64,000 bases of DNA from Alphaproteobacteria bacterium. GTDB taxonomy: Bacteria; Pseudomonadota; Alphaproteobacteria; Rickettsiales; UBA3002. The notes beneath the pieces were generated by a model. That model did not search any database. It was not told the DNA's origin and saw only the letters and a program-made list of their open reading frames with translations. Positions 1 to 9,490 of the stretch are shown one piece after another (positions within the stretch are counted from its first letter, which is position 1; every line of letters starts with the position of its first letter). The translations under genes were made by a program, and so were the position numbers. The stretch is from the NCBI GenBank assembly GCA_017302575.1, contig JAFLDD010000001.1, positions 926,629 to 990,628 of the forward strand. The letters are read 5' to 3'.

Positions 1-1394
1 TCGAGATGGATGCGGCGTCGAATACGGGCGTTGAAAATATGCGTGATGTGATTGAGTCGGTGCAATACGCGCCCACGAACGCTCGTTATAAAGTCTACAT
101 CATCGACGAGGTGCACATGCTCTCCAAAAGTGCGTTCAACGCACTGCTGAAGACGCTTGAGGAACCACCTCCGCATGTGAAGTTCATTTTCGCGACGACT
201 GAGATTCGTAAAATTCCCGTTACCATTATTTCACGTTGCCAACGCTTCGACTTGAAGCGTGTCGATGGTGATATGCTGGCGAATCATCTTATCAGTGTCG
301 CTAAACGCGAAGATATCGCGCTCGACGATATGTGCGCGCAACTCATTGCCACGGCTGCCGAAGGCTCGGTGCGCGACTCACTTTCGATTCTTGATCGCGC
401 TATTGCCATGCATACGGACAATAACGGCAATACCGATATTAAGTCCGACACGTTGCGCGACATGCTCGGTCTGGCCGACAAATCACAAGTCTTCACACTG
501 CTAGAACAGATCACCACAGGCAAAGTCGAAGAGGCGCTGACGCAAGCGAACACGCTGCATAATCAAGGTGCTGACCCGCAAATTTTACTCAGCGATATGA
601 TGGAAATCGTGCATTATATCACCCGCGTGGCAACCGCGCCGCAACTGGCGAGCGATGTGCATTACTCACCGCGCGAGCAAGAAAATGCGAAGCGTTTGGC
701 GAAGGAACTTTCGATTCCTGCGCTTACGCGTGCATGGCAAATTTTGCTTAAGGGTGCAGAAGAAATGCGCCAAACATCGCAAGCCCTTCCCTGCTTTGAG
801 ATGATTCTGGTACGTCTTGGTTACGCGTCGCAGCTACCAACACCTGCCGCTCTGATCAAACAATTGCAGAACCCTGCTGCTACGGCATCGGCTGCCGTCA
901 TTCAGCACGAGGCGCCGCAACCACCACGCACGACTTCTTCTTATTCTGCTCCTACTTCGTACGGTGCAACTGCACTTGCCACACATGCTGTTGCTGCACC
1001 ACAAGCACAGCCACAAACCATGGCAAAAGCGGAAACCTTCGAAGAGGTACTTGAGCTGTTTAAGCTTAAGCGCGAGCCCATGTTGCTGAGCCACCTTATC
1101 AGCGATCTGCGTTTGGTGAGTTTTCAAAAAGGCAAAATCGAGATGCGCCCTGTTGCACACATAGCGGCGGATGTTCCAGCGCGCATTAATCGCCTGCTAC
1201 AGCAATGGACGGGTGAGCGTTGGACGCTGGTATTTAGCAGCGAAGAAGGCCAACCAACGATTGCCGAGCAACGCAAAATGGAAGCTGCCAAGTTGCGCCA
1301 ATATGCTGAGTCACACCCTAAAGTTCGCGCAGTGATGGAAGCATTCCCTGCCGCGAAGATTGTTGATTTTATTCCGAACAAAAAGAGTGAGTAG
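1..1394 (+). CDS. dnaX: DNA polymerase III subunit gamma/tau (5' truncated by window edge)
   Basis: Clamp-loader ATPase subunit that assembles the beta clamp and, as tau, links the polymerase cores to the helicase. The reading frame is open from the window edge (E-M-D-A-A-S-N-T-G-V, matching the conserved start of the second half of the AAA+ module), so the true start and the Walker A loop lie upstream. Visible are the Walker B stretch YIIDEVHMLS, the conserved LLKTLEEPP, sensor-1 FIFATTE and the R-x-Q-R-FDLKR region, all in the first 90 codons. A low-complexity Ala/Pro/Thr linker around residues 285-345 precedes a C-terminal domain like the tau-specific region. The stop lies 3 bp before ybaB, giving the classic dnaX-ybaB-recR order. 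Whether a frameshift makes a gamma form cannot be judged from this part. Confidence 0.96.
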   Translation, partial: EMDAASNTGVENMRDVIESVQYAPTNARYKVYIIDEVHMLSKSAFNALLKTLEEPPPHVKFIFATTEIRKIPVTIISRCQRFDLKRVDGDMLANHLISVAKREDIALDDMCAQLIATAAEGSVRDSLSILDRAIAMHTDNNGNTDIKSDTLRDMLGLADKSQVFTLLEQITTGKVEEALTQANTLHNQGADPQILLSDMMEIVHYITRVATAPQLASDVHYSPREQENAKRLAKELSIPALTRAWQILLKGAEEMRQTSQALPCFEMILVRLGYASQLPTPAALIKQLQNPAATASAAVIQHEAPQPPRTTSSYSAPTSYGATALATHAVAAPQAQPQTMAKAETFEEVLELFKLKREPMLLSHLISDLRLVSFQKGKIEMRPVAHIAADVPARINRLLQQWTGERWTLVFSSEEGQPTIAEQRKMEAAKLRQYAESHPKVRAVMEAFPAAKIVDFIPNKKSE

Positions 1395-1397
1395 ATT

Positions 1398-1712
1398 ATG
1401 AATATCCAGAAAATGTTGAAACAAGCACAAGAGATGCAAGCCAAGCTGGGCCAAGCGCAAGCCGCGCTTGAGGCAATGGAATTTGAAGGCAGTGCTGCCA
1501 GTGGCACGGTGAAACTCACGCTATCAGGCAAAGGCCATTTGCTGCGCACGACGATTGATGCCAGCGTGCTCGATGATAAAGAAATGCTCGAAGACCTCAT
1601 CATCGTTGCACATCGTGATGCGAAAGAAAAAATGGATGCCGCCGTTGCCGACACCATGGGCAATGTCACAGGCGGGCTGAACCTTCCTGCAGGAATGAAG
1701 CTCCCCTTCTAA
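1398..1712 (+). CDS. ybaB: YbaB/EbfC family nucleoid-associated protein
   Basis: Small (104 aa) DNA-binding protein of the YbaB/EbfC family, which forms homodimers and associates with the nucleoid. The N-terminus MNIQKMLKQAQEMQAKL and the C-terminal GGLNLPAGMKLPF are the family hallmarks, and the length is typical. It sits between dnaX (3 bp gap) and recR (1 bp gap), the standard bacterial arrangement, and is probably co-transcribed and translationally coupled with both. Confidence 0.95.
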   Translation: MNIQKMLKQAQEMQAKLGQAQAALEAMEFEGSAASGTVKLTLSGKGHLLRTTIDASVLDDKEMLEDLIIVAHRDAKEKMDAAVADTMGNVTGGLNLPAGMKLPF

Positions 1713-1713
1713 T

Positions 1714-2304
1714 ATGTCCAATGCGATTGAAAAATTAGTGTCTGAACTGTCGCGGTTGCCTGGGGTTGGCAAGCGTTCGGCGCAGCGATTGGCACTGCAT
1801 ATTTTGCAGCAGAAAGAATCGCGCATTCCACCGCTTGTACAAGCGCTGAACGTGGCACAGGCGGAAGTCAAAACCTGCGAAACCTGCGGTGTGCTGGACG
1901 ACATGAACCCGTGCCATATCTGCGCGAATGAATTGCGTGACCATGCAGTTATGTGCGTGGTTGAAGACGTTGCCGATGTATGGGCAATGGAGCGCAGCCG
2001 CGCCTTCAAGGGCGTCTATCATGTGCTGGGTGGAACGCTCAGCGCGATTGATGGTCGCGGGCCCGAGGCGCTTCGTATTGAGCCACTACTGCGCCGTGTG
2101 AAAGAACAGAACGTGACGGAAATTATTCTGGCATTAAGCGCCACCGTTGCAGGGCAAACCACCGCGCATTATGTGGCGGAACGTTTGGAAAATAGCAGCG
2201 CAAAAATCACCAAACTTGCGCATGGCATTCCTGTCGGTGGTGAGTTGGATTATATGGATGACGGCACGTTAAGTGCCGCTCTCAGCGCCCGCGTTGCGTA
2301 TTAA
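1714..2304 (+). CDS. recR: recombination protein RecR
   Basis: RecR (196 aa) works with RecO/RecF to load RecA on gapped DNA. Visible in order: the N-terminal helix-hairpin-helix (LSRLPGVGKRSAQRLALHI, residues 12-30), the Cys4 zinc site C55-x2-C58-x8-C67-x2-C70, and the Toprim domain (VMCVVEDVADVWAMERS onwards), with TTAHYVAERL and GIPVGGELDYMDDGTL near the C-terminus as usual. The length is standard. Its TAA overlaps the stop of the convergent gene by 4 bp (shared TTAA). Confidence 0.97.
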   Translation: MSNAIEKLVSELSRLPGVGKRSAQRLALHILQQKESRIPPLVQALNVAQAEVKTCETCGVLDDMNPCHICANELRDHAVMCVVEDVADVWAMERSRAFKGVYHVLGGTLSAIDGRGPEALRIEPLLRRVKEQNVTEIILALSATVAGQTTAHYVAERLENSSAKITKLAHGIPVGGELDYMDDGTLSAALSARVAY

Positions 2305-2816
2305 CGGGTACGGGCAGTACCGCCCTCAGGCAGTGAATCAGCCCATAGTTTCTGCAATAGACCTTCTGTCCTTTGCGGGCCCTTCATGTTACGAGATATG
2401 TAAGTAATGCTGTCTGCCTCAAGCGACCATTTACCTTCTGGCAACGGGTAAAGTTCTGGATTTTTTGATCTTGTCGTTTTACCTTTGTGAGTGACGGTGA
2501 ACTCCCATTCCGTATTGCCGCTTATCCCTCTAAACTCGTCCTTTGCATTCTTCTCTGGGTTTTTGCGTGTTGCGAGAATCTCTAACGTGGCCTCAGGTTC
2601 AGACAACGCATCATGATTGCGGAATTGCAATGCAACCCGCGAGATCATCTTCTGAGGGACAGTGTCACTGACACCCGCACATTGCTGCCCTATTCGTATT
2701 TCAGCACGGGCGCGATTACCATTACTCTCAAGCATAAGCTCTGCCGCGCCGCTAAAATCTTTTAGCCTGCCCGTCAGATCACCGCTTTCTACCTTCTCTT
2801 TGAATCCCCATCCCAT
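2301..2816 (-). CDS. hypothetical protein, orphan
   Basis: A 171-codon ORF convergent with recR, sharing the TTAA at both stops. I do not recognise a family. It has no signal peptide or membrane segment. The sequence is polar with alternating hydrophobic stretches (RVALQFRNHD, ATLEILATRK, EWEFTVTHKGKT, KWSLEADSITYIS) that suggest a beta-rich fold. There is no strong Shine-Dalgarno before the ATG, and the upstream 54 bp to rmuC is AT-rich. Base composition is more AT-rich than in the neighbours, like the other orphan genes here. The gene is probably real because it fits exactly between recR and rmuC, but expression is unproven. Confidence 0.6.
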   Translation of the reverse strand: MGWGFKEKVESGDLTGRLKDFSGAAELMLESNGNRARAEIRIGQQCAGVSDTVPQKMISRVALQFRNHDALSEPEATLEILATRKNPEKNAKDEFRGISGNTEWEFTVTHKGKTTRSKNPELYPLPEGKWSLEADSITYISRNMKGPQRTEGLLQKLWADSLPEGGTARTR

Positions 2817-2870
2817 ATGTTCTGTATTTTAACCATAAACTGGCAAAAAAGAGTGACAATTTGATGAATT

Positions 2871-4115
2871 CTACGCCGCGTCGTCTTTGGTGATGCTCAG
2901 CACATTCGGTACTTCTTCGGCCTCGCCTTGCACGACATCATCCGCTTTGCTGATGTCATAGCGTGGCAGATTTGCTGGTACTGCGGCGTTCTTAGCGGGG
3001 TGCAGCCCCTTCGCCACCATCTTGCGCATACGGCTCAAGCCACGATTCATACTGGCCGAGAATTCATCAAATGCCTTGGCGCTGCCACGAATACCGCTCA
3101 TCACCTTATCAGCGTGCTTCATGGCCATGATCACATCGCTCATAAGGGCTTGGGTCATTTCCAGAATCACGTGTGATTCTTCCTGTTGTCTGGCCTCACG
3201 CACAATGGCGCGCAGCGAAAGCAATAAGCCCGAAAGTGTTACCTTGCCTGCCAGCACAATATCATGCTCGCGCATGAACTGCATGAGATTCGGGTCTTTC
3301 TGCATCAAGCGCGTGACGACTTCGTCATTCGGTACGAACATCACTAGTGTGGTGCGCGTGATGGGCTGGCCATTACGGCTTTTGAGTTTCTTGAGTGCAT
3401 CTTGGTACGACTTGCCCGCCAGTGCCTTCGCGTGGGTGCGCATCGTCGCCTGCAATTCCTTGAATGCTCCGTCGAACTCGGGCGTGCCTTCTTTTTCGAA
3501 CAGCGCAATGATGTGCTGCGACGCTTTAGAATCAATAATCACCGCATGTTGATGCGGTAGGTAAATCACGCAATCCGGCCTCAAACTGCCCTCCTCACCC
3601 GCGAGGTGCACTTGCAATTCGTAGTCCGTGCCCTCGGTGAAGCCATGCTGCTGGAGCAGGTTGTTCATAGTAATTTCGCCCTCGATGCCTGCGCCCATCG
3701 GGTTTTGCATGGCACGCACCAGCACAGCAAGCTGGTTACGCGAAGCGTCCACCTGCCCTTGTACCTTACCTAACACCTGCGCTACCTCTTGCTGTTTTTG
3801 AGTGAGCGTGTCGGTTGCGGTCTTGGTGAATTGCTCGAACTGCTTATGGGTTTGCTCGCGCTCGCGCTTATGGTCTTCGAGCAGTTTATTGGAAAGTTGG
3901 TTGCCAGTTTCAAACGCTGCAGCTTTGCTGTGCTGCATGAAGGCTTCGCGGTCATCGCGCATCTGTTGCATTTGTAACTGCACTTGCTCAACCTGCTGCT
4001 CGGCGAGTTTGCGTGCGTTTATTTCAGAATATAACTGTCGCTCGTTCTTGCGTGCCCAGATAAGACAGGCCACAGCAGCAACGGATGATAGCGCTACAAA
4101 TATCCACGGAAGCAT
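2871..4115 (-). CDS. rmuC: DNA recombination protein RmuC homolog
   Basis: RmuC family (414 aa), genetically implicated in limiting inversions at short inverted repeats and carrying a predicted nuclease-like core. N-terminal membrane anchor (residues 1-20), then a long Gln/Glu/Lys-rich coiled coil to about residue 135, then the conserved core: GAGIEGEITMNNLLQQHGF, LRPDCVIYLPHQHAVIIDSKAS, FVPNDEVVTRLM and the LSGLLLSLRAIVREARQQ helix. Divergent from glmU with a 66-bp spacer that must hold both promoters. An AAGGGAA Shine-Dalgarno precedes the ATG. Confidence 0.92.
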   Translation of the reverse strand: MLPWIFVALSSVAAVACLIWARKNERQLYSEINARKLAEQQVEQVQLQMQQMRDDREAFMQHSKAAAFETGNQLSNKLLEDHKREREQTHKQFEQFTKTATDTLTQKQQEVAQVLGKVQGQVDASRNQLAVLVRAMQNPMGAGIEGEITMNNLLQQHGFTEGTDYELQVHLAGEEGSLRPDCVIYLPHQHAVIIDSKASQHIIALFEKEGTPEFDGAFKELQATMRTHAKALAGKSYQDALKKLKSRNGQPITRTTLVMFVPNDEVVTRLMQKDPNLMQFMREHDIVLAGKVTLSGLLLSLRAIVREARQQEESHVILEMTQALMSDVIMAMKHADKVMSGIRGSAKAFDEFSASMNRGLSRMRKMVAKGLHPAKNAAVPANLPRYDISKADDVVQGEAEEVPNVLSITKDDAA

Positions 4116-4181
4116 AGGTGTTTCCCTTTTGTAAAATCGACGCTATGCTACCATAGTACGCACAAAGCGCACGGAGAAAAT

Positions 4182-5543
4182 ATGGCTAAAAAGAAAACAG
4201 CGATCCCCACAGCAGCAATTATTTTGGCAGCCGGTAAAGGCACGCGCATGAAGAGTGAGTTGCCGAAGGTGATGCATAAAATCGCGGGCCGCGCGATGGT
4301 TGGCCATGTCATGCACACGGCGCTGGATGCGGGCTTGTCACCCCTCACGCTGGTGGTTGCACCTGGCATGCACACGGTGCGCTCCTACGCGCAATCGGTG
4401 GATGAAACGGTGAATTTCGCCGTGCAGGAACAGCAGCTCGGCACGGGGCACGCCGTGCTTTCGGCCAAAGATTCGCTCACGGGATTTGAGGGCAACCTGC
4501 TGGTACTTTACGGCGATACGCCACTCATTACCCAAGAGACGATTACGCGGTTGCTCGAAACACTGACGGCGGATGCGACATGTGCCGTGGCCGTGCTTGG
4601 CTTCACGCCGCACGACCCTGCGGAGTATGGCCGCTTGGTGCTCGCAAGCGATGGCACGCTGGAGCGCATTGTCGAAGCGCGCGATGCAAACGAAAAAGAA
4701 AAACACATTACGCTGTGCAATTCGGGGGTGATTGCGCTGCGCGGGAATGTCGCGTGGGGGCTGCTCTCGAAAATTGGTAACGAGAATAAAAAAGGCGAAT
4801 ATTATTTGACCGACGTGGTGGCGATTGCGCGAAGTGCTGGCTTCACCGCACGCGTGGTCGAGGGTTCGGCGCAAGAAGTGTTGGGCGTGAATTCACGTGT
4901 GGAATTAGCGCAAGCGGAGACCGCGATTCAAGAGAAGCTGCGTATTTCGCACATGGAAAACGGTGTGACATTGCTCGCGCCAGAGACGATTTATTTCAGC
5001 GCCGATACGCGCATCGGCACCGATGTTATCATCGAGCCGAATGTGTTTTTTGGCACCGACGTAGTGATTGGTGACGGCGTGCATATCAAGGCAAGCTCAC
5101 ACATTGAAGGCACGGTGATTGGCGATAAAGCAAGTGTGGGGCCTTTCGCACGATTGCGCCCTGGCACGAATTTGGGTGAAGGCGCGAAGATCGGTAATTT
5201 CGTAGAAATCAAAAAATCGGAAATCGATGCGGGCGCGAAAATTTCGCACCTTAGTTACATTGGTGATGCGACCGTGGGCGAGGAAGCGAACATTGGCGCG
5301 GGCACGATTACCTGTAACTATGACGGCTACCAGAAATACCGCACGGTGATTGGGCGCGATGCATTTATTGGTTCGAACACCGCACTCGTTGCGCCTGTGA
5401 ATGTAGGCGACGGCGCAATTGTCGCGGCAGGTTCGGTAATTACCGAAGACATTGATGCCGATGCACTCGGCGTGGCACGCACCCGCCAAGAACAGAAGCA
5501 AGACTGGGCGAAAGTATTTAGAGAAAAGCAAAAGAAGAATTAG
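4182..5543 (+). CDS. glmU: bifunctional GlmU (GlcNAc-1-P uridyltransferase / GlcN-1-P acetyltransferase)
   Basis: Makes UDP-GlcNAc, the precursor of peptidoglycan, LPS and the Pel polymer encoded further along. Length 453 aa, standard. The N-terminal pyrophosphorylase has IILAAGKGTRMKSELPKVMH (residues 13-32), QLGTGHAV and YGDTPLI. The C-terminal left-handed beta helix (from about residue 250) has RLRPGTNLGEGAKIGNFVEI and GAGTITCNYDGYQKYRT of the acetyl-CoA site. A GGAGAA Shine-Dalgarno precedes the ATG. Convergent with the next gene, sharing 4 bp (TTAG). Confidence 0.97.
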   Translation: MAKKKTAIPTAAIILAAGKGTRMKSELPKVMHKIAGRAMVGHVMHTALDAGLSPLTLVVAPGMHTVRSYAQSVDETVNFAVQEQQLGTGHAVLSAKDSLTGFEGNLLVLYGDTPLITQETITRLLETLTADATCAVAVLGFTPHDPAEYGRLVLASDGTLERIVEARDANEKEKHITLCNSGVIALRGNVAWGLLSKIGNENKKGEYYLTDVVAIARSAGFTARVVEGSAQEVLGVNSRVELAQAETAIQEKLRISHMENGVTLLAPETIYFSADTRIGTDVIIEPNVFFGTDVVIGDGVHIKASSHIEGTVIGDKASVGPFARLRPGTNLGEGAKIGNFVEIKKSEIDAGAKISHLSYIGDATVGEEANIGAGTITCNYDGYQKYRTVIGRDAFIGSNTALVAPVNVGDGAIVAAGSVITEDIDADALGVARTRQEQKQDWAKVFREKQKKN

Positions 5544-6022
5544 GCTTTCAATGCCATCTTCAACGCCGCTTCCACTGCTGCCAGACGAATGGCGCTGCGA
5601 TCACCGCTAAATAAAAACTTCTCGTGGGTGGTTTTGTTTTTCACGGCACAGGCAACATGCACGAGGCCAACAGGTTTTTCGGCCGTGCCGCCACTGGGCC
5701 CTGCAATACCTGTGACAGCAATGGCGATATCTGCATGTGCGGCTTTCAATGCAGCTTCGGCCATCGCTTTGGCGACCTCTTCACTTACGGCACCGTGATT
5801 AGCGATGAGCGCTTCTTTCACGCCCAATTCTGTTTTGGCTGCATTCGCATAGGTAACGAAGCCATGGGTGAACACGTCAGATGAGCCTGCAATCTCAGTG
5901 AGGAGCGCTGATATCAATCCACCTGTGCAGGATTCGTCGGTGGTGAGTTTCCAGCCACGTGCGCGACATTCCGCCAGCACGTCAATCGCGAGTTTGGTGA
6001 GATCGTCGGAGAAAATGCTCAT
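5540..6022 (-). CDS. pncC: CinA C-terminal family nicotinamide-nucleotide amidohydrolase (PncC)
   Basis: 160-aa stand-alone CinA C-terminal domain, a family that deamidates NMN to nicotinate mononucleotide in the pyridine nucleotide cycle. Hallmarks: TDESCTGGLISALLTE (about residues 28-43), GSSDVFTHGFVTYAN, VSEEVAKAMAEAAL and AVTGIAGPSGGTAEKPVGLV. It overlaps pgpA by 4 bp (ATGA-type coupling), making a pncC-pgpA-ispDF run read right to left (ispDF first). The N-terminal molybdopterin-like half of full-length CinA is absent, as in most proteobacterial homologues. Confidence 0.92.
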   Translation of the reverse strand: MSIFSDDLTKLAIDVLAECRARGWKLTTDESCTGGLISALLTEIAGSSDVFTHGFVTYANAAKTELGVKEALIANHGAVSEEVAKAMAEAALKAAHADIAIAVTGIAGPSGGTAEKPVGLVHVACAVKNKTTHEKFLFSGDRSAIRLAAVEAALKMALKA

Positions 6023-6573
6023 ACGCCAGACTCAGGCATATCGCCCGTAATGAGTGGCCAGAACAGGTAGAGTGCGTAAAGCAACGTTCCCGCAAACACC
6101 CCTGCGATGAGGTCGTCGAGCATCACGCCCCAACCGCCATTTACCTTGCGGTCTGCCCATGAAATTGGCCATGGTTTTACAATGTCGAAGAAACGGAATA
6201 GCACAAAACCTAGCGCGAGAAATTTTATATCCCAGCCACGCAGCTCGATGGTTTCTTCTGCGCCTTCCAAGGACATCGTCATCACCACAATCCAGAGGTG
6301 CCAGACAACTAGCGTCAGCCACATTCCAGCAAGTTCATCCACCACGATTTCTTTTGGGTCGTGCGTACTTCCCTTATCGGCCATGTAGCGATTGGCACTT
6401 ACCGTGCCTAACCAAATAGAAAGAGCCGTAAGCGCCCACAGCACTAGCCAACCAACAGGTAGGTGCATGATGTTGAAGGCAAGAATCACTGCAACAAGTG
6501 AGCCAACCGTGCCTGGTGCAAACTTGGATTTTCCCGAAGGGCCAAGGGTTGCGATGTGGTGATAGATGCTCAT
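6019..6573 (-). CDS. pgpA: phosphatidylglycerophosphatase A
   Basis: Inner-membrane phosphatase that converts phosphatidylglycerol phosphate to phosphatidylglycerol. 184 aa, slightly above the usual 160-170. The PgpA signature is visible: APGTVGSLVAV near the N-terminus, HDPKEIVVDELAGMWLT in the middle and FRFFDIVKPWPISWADRKV followed by GGWGVMLDDLIAGVFAG. Several hydrophobic segments flank these motifs. It overlaps both neighbours by 4 bp (ispDF upstream, pncC downstream), so the three genes are almost certainly one transcript. Confidence 0.94.
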   Translation of the reverse strand: MSIYHHIATLGPSGKSKFAPGTVGSLVAVILAFNIMHLPVGWLVLWALTALSIWLGTVSANRYMADKGSTHDPKEIVVDELAGMWLTLVVWHLWIVVMTMSLEGAEETIELRGWDIKFLALGFVLFRFFDIVKPWPISWADRKVNGGWGVMLDDLIAGVFAGTLLYALYLFWPLITGDMPESGV

Positions 6574-7664
6574 GCGATACTCACAGTGGCGACGGCTTGT
6601 GCGGCAATCCCCTCACCTCGGCCTGTGAAACCCAGACCTTCGGTGGTGGTTGCCTTGACGCTTATAGCGGAAATATCAGTTCCCAACAACTGTGCGATGC
6701 GTGTGCGCATCGCTTCGCGATGTGGCGTGATTTTTGGCGCTTCGCAGATAATCGTTACATCCAGATGGTTGAGTGTGGCGTGCTTTTGCGCCAGCAAATC
6801 GCGCACATGCTCGACAAACTTCGCGGAGTCCGCGCCTTTCCATTTTGTGTCCGACGGTGGGAAGTGCACGCCAATATCACCCTCGCCTAATGCGCCTAAA
6901 ATCGCGTCCACGATGGCGTGTAACACCACGTCTGCATCCGAATGGCCTTCGAGCTTTTTGGTGTGAGGAATCTTTACGCCGCCCAAGATAATTGCATCGC
7001 CATCAATCAGTTTATGTACGTCATAGCCCATACCGATTTTGGTGATGGGCATGCGCATATCTTCGGCGGTGGTCATTTTGCGGTTTCTCTCTTCGCCTTC
7101 GACATACACGATTTTGCCGCCTGCTTGTAGCCATAATTCCGCATCATCCGTTGCGGCGATTTTATTTTTTTGGTGTAGCTCTAAAATCTTCGCAAAAGGA
7201 AATGCCTGCGGTGTTTGAATGCGCAGCAGCGTGTTGCGGTCAATCGTTGCGCCATCACGTGTGCGAATCGTATCGGCGACGCTAAGCGCTGGAATCACCG
7301 CATCGTTGCCGAGTGCTGCGACGATGTTATCGATGACCGTAGTGGAAAGAAATGGCCGCGCTGCGTCATGAATCAATACGTAATCGGGCGCATGTTTCGC
7401 CAAGGCTTCCAAACCCAAACGCACGGAGTCTTGGCGTTCTTTGCCGCCATGGGAGTAAGGAACATCGAGCGTATATAAGTCTTCATGCTCAGACGAAATC
7501 ACTACCAACACGTTTGAAATGGCGGGGTGGTTCACTAATGTTTGCGCCGAATGCGCCAGCATAGGCTTACCCGCAAGCTGCTGATATTGCTTAGGCAAAG
7601 CGCCGCCTGCGCGGGTTCCACTGCCTGCGGCGACAATCAATGCGGCTATTTTCGGTTGGCTCAT
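6570..7664 (-). CDS. ispDF: bifunctional IspD/IspF (MEP isoprenoid pathway fusion)
   Basis: Fused 2-C-methyl-D-erythritol 4-phosphate cytidylyltransferase (residues 1 to about 210) and 2-C-methyl-D-erythritol 2,4-cyclodiphosphate synthase (about 211 to 364). IspD part: AALIVAAGSGTR, LPKQYQQLAGKPML and LIHDAARPFL. IspF part: MGYDVHKL (Asp-x-His zinc ligands), EGHSDADVVLHAIVDAILGA and GLGFTGRGEGIAAQAVATV. This fusion is common in Alphaproteobacteria. The start at MSQPKIAALI is chosen because the open frame upstream is antisense to dusB and resembles nothing. Divergent from dusB with only a 40-bp gap. Confidence 0.96.
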   Translation of the reverse strand: MSQPKIAALIVAAGSGTRAGGALPKQYQQLAGKPMLAHSAQTLVNHPAISNVLVVISSEHEDLYTLDVPYSHGGKERQDSVRLGLEALAKHAPDYVLIHDAARPFLSTTVIDNIVAALGNDAVIPALSVADTIRTRDGATIDRNTLLRIQTPQAFPFAKILELHQKNKIAATDDAELWLQAGGKIVYVEGEERNRKMTTAEDMRMPITKIGMGYDVHKLIDGDAIILGGVKIPHTKKLEGHSDADVVLHAIVDAILGALGEGDIGVHFPPSDTKWKGADSAKFVEHVRDLLAQKHATLNHLDVTIICEAPKITPHREAMRTRIAQLLGTDISAISVKATTTEGLGFTGRGEGIAAQAVATVSIA

Positions 7665-7704
7665 CTTGCCTCTTGGCCACGGATTTGTTAGGTAGGCGCG
7701 GCTT

Positions 7705-8763
7705 ATGCAGCAACTACACGAACAGAGCGCGAAACGCAAACCTATCCAAATCGGGCATATCACGCTCGATGACCACGCCATATTGGCGCCGATGACGGGG
7801 GTGAGTGACCTGCCTTTCCGTAAGCTGGTCAAAGGCTTTGGCGCGCCGCTGGTGGTGAGCGAGATGATTGCCAGCAAAGCGGTGATACTCGAAACGAAGA
7901 ACGCCATTCGCATGGCGCAGAAAGACGTGGCGGAGCGCCCGTTTTCGGTGCAGCTGGCTGGGTGCGACCCTGAAGTGATGGCCGAGGCTGCCAAGCTGAA
8001 TGAAGACCGCGGTGCCGATATCATCGACATTAATTTCGGCTGCCCCGTGAAAAAGGTCGTGAATGGCATGGCGGGTTCGGCGCTAATGCGTGAAGAAGGC
8101 TTGGCGATGCGCATTCTGGAAGCGACCGTGAAAGCGGTGAAGATTCCCGTGACGCTGAAAATGCGCATGGGGTGGGATCATAACTCGCTTAACGCGCCCA
8201 TCTTTGCAAAACGCGCGGAGGAGCTGGGCATTCAGATGATTACGATTCATGGCCGCACGCGCTGCCAGATGTATAAAGGTTCGGCGGATTGGGATTTTAT
8301 TCGCAGTGTGAAAGACGTGGTGAAGCTGCCGGTGATTGCGAATGGCGATATCACGACCTATGCAGATGTGGATGCAGCACTCGAAAAATCCGGCGCGGAT
8401 GGGGTGATGATTGGTCGTGGTTCTTACGGTCGCCCATGGTTTATCAACCAAGCGTGCCGCCATTTACGTGGCGAGAAAGCGCCTGCCGACCCTTCGCTTG
8501 ATATTCAGCGCGATATTGTGCTTCAGCATTATGAAGACATGCTTTCCTATTACGGTGAGGTGAATGGTTTGCGCATCGCGCGTAAACATGTTGGCTGGTA
8601 TGCGGGCGGGTTGCACGACTCGTCGCAATATCGCCAGAAGGTCAATACATCGACCGATGTGAACGCTGTGAAAATACTGATTCGTGATTATTATAATGGC
8701 TTGCTTGATAAAGGCTTCACGCAACGCGCGCATGAGAAAGTGACCGAAGGTGAAGGAGAATAA
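7705..8763 (+). CDS. dusB: tRNA-dihydrouridine synthase B (NifR3)
   Basis: FMN enzyme that reduces uridines in the tRNA D-loop. 352 aa, slightly longer than usual. Motifs: [14 protein letters not shown] (residues 28-41), [27 protein letters not shown] with the catalytic Cys113, [28 protein letters not shown] and [17 protein letters not shown], then [10 protein letters not shown]. Being first in a dusB-ntrB-ntrC-ntrY-ntrX run matches the classic alphaproteobacterial nifR3-ntrBC operon. The stop lies 14 bp inside the ntrB start region. Confidence 0.96.
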   Translation: MQQLHEQSAKRKPIQIGHITLDDHAILAPMTGVSDLPFRKLVKGFGAPLVVSEMIASKAVILETKNAIRMAQKDVAERPFSVQLAGCDPEVMAEAAKLNEDRGADIIDINFGCPVKKVVNGMAGSALMREEGLAMRILEATVKAVKIPVTLKMRMGWDHNSLNAPIFAKRAEELGIQMITIHGRTRCQMYKGSADWDFIRSVKDVVKLPVIANGDITTYADVDAALEKSGADGVMIGRGSYGRPWFINQACRHLRGEKAPADPSLDIQRDIVLQHYEDMLSYYGEVNGLRIARKHVGWYAGGLHDSSQYRQKVNTSTDVNAVKILIRDYYNGLLDKGFTQRAHEKVTEGEGE

Positions 8764-9481
8764 ATCGCTCAAGCCTGATTTCGTATTGCCCGCGCCGGAA
8801 TGGACGGCGCTTTCGGCACAGCTTGCAGCATCCCTCGCCCATGAAATTCGCAACCCGCTTTTGTCCATCAAAGGTGCGGCGCAATTGCTTGAACAATCCG
8901 CGAATGACGAAGACAAAACACTCGCGCAACTTATCATCAATGAAGCGAAACGCATTGAGCAGTTGGTCGCAACGCTCGACCCGCTCACGCCAAACCCCAC
9001 GCAAAAAATGGAGCCGCTGAATATTCACGAGATTACGGAATATGTGCGTCTCGCTGCGGAATCATCGTTTGGTGCGCAGGTGAAATTCGTGACACACTAT
9101 GACCCCTCGATTCCCGATGTGCGCGGTGTGAAAGAGCAACTCATTCAAGCACTCATGAACCTTGTGAAAAATGCGTGCGAGGCGGTTGAGAAAACCGAAA
9201 CACCAACGGTGACGATTCGCACGCGCTATATGCTGGGTGAACGTATGCAGCGCGTAGGTGGCCGCAAATTGCCGATTCAGGTGACGATTGAAGATAATGG
9301 TGCGGGTGTTCCCGCCGCTATCGCTCCGCGCCTGTTCACACCCTTCAATAGCGGGCGCGACGGCAAAGGGTTGGGGCTGGCCATCGTTGCCAAGATTATC
9401 GAGGAACATGAAGGGCTTGTCGCCTGTGAGTCAGCGCCTGATTCGCCAGCTATTTTCAGTTTGTATTTGCCACAGGCATAG
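8750..9481 (+). CDS. ntrB: NtrB-type histidine kinase lacking the PAS sensor domain
   Basis: Cytoplasmic nitrogen-regulation kinase/phosphatase that should act on the NtrC encoded next. Only 243 aa where NtrB/GlnL is usually 350-380: the protein goes straight from a 20-residue lead to the H-box ([21 protein letters not shown], His31), so the N-terminal PAS domain is missing. The rest is complete: N-box [14 protein letters not shown]1 EDNGAGVP, F-box [12 protein letters not shown] and G2 GLGLAIV. The start is a GTG at 8750, inside the dusB 3' end. No earlier in-frame start giving a PAS domain exists, because that region is dusB. It could still bind PII through the catalytic domain. Confidence 0.9.
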   Translation: MKENKSLKPDFVLPAPEWTALSAQLAASLAHEIRNPLLSIKGAAQLLEQSANDEDKTLAQLIINEAKRIEQLVATLDPLTPNPTQKMEPLNIHEITEYVRLAAESSFGAQVKFVTHYDPSIPDVRGVKEQLIQALMNLVKNACEAVEKTETPTVTIRTRYMLGERMQRVGGRKLPIQVTIEDNGAGVPAAIAPRLFTPFNSGRDGKGLGLAIVAKIIEEHEGLVACESAPDSPAIFSLYLPQA

Positions 9482-9490
9482 TTTCGTCTG

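Noticed and set aside
7665..8168. N-terminal extension of the ispDF reading frame
   Set aside because: It is antisense to dusB and has no similarity to IspD; the ATG at 7664 begins the conserved IspD N-terminus.
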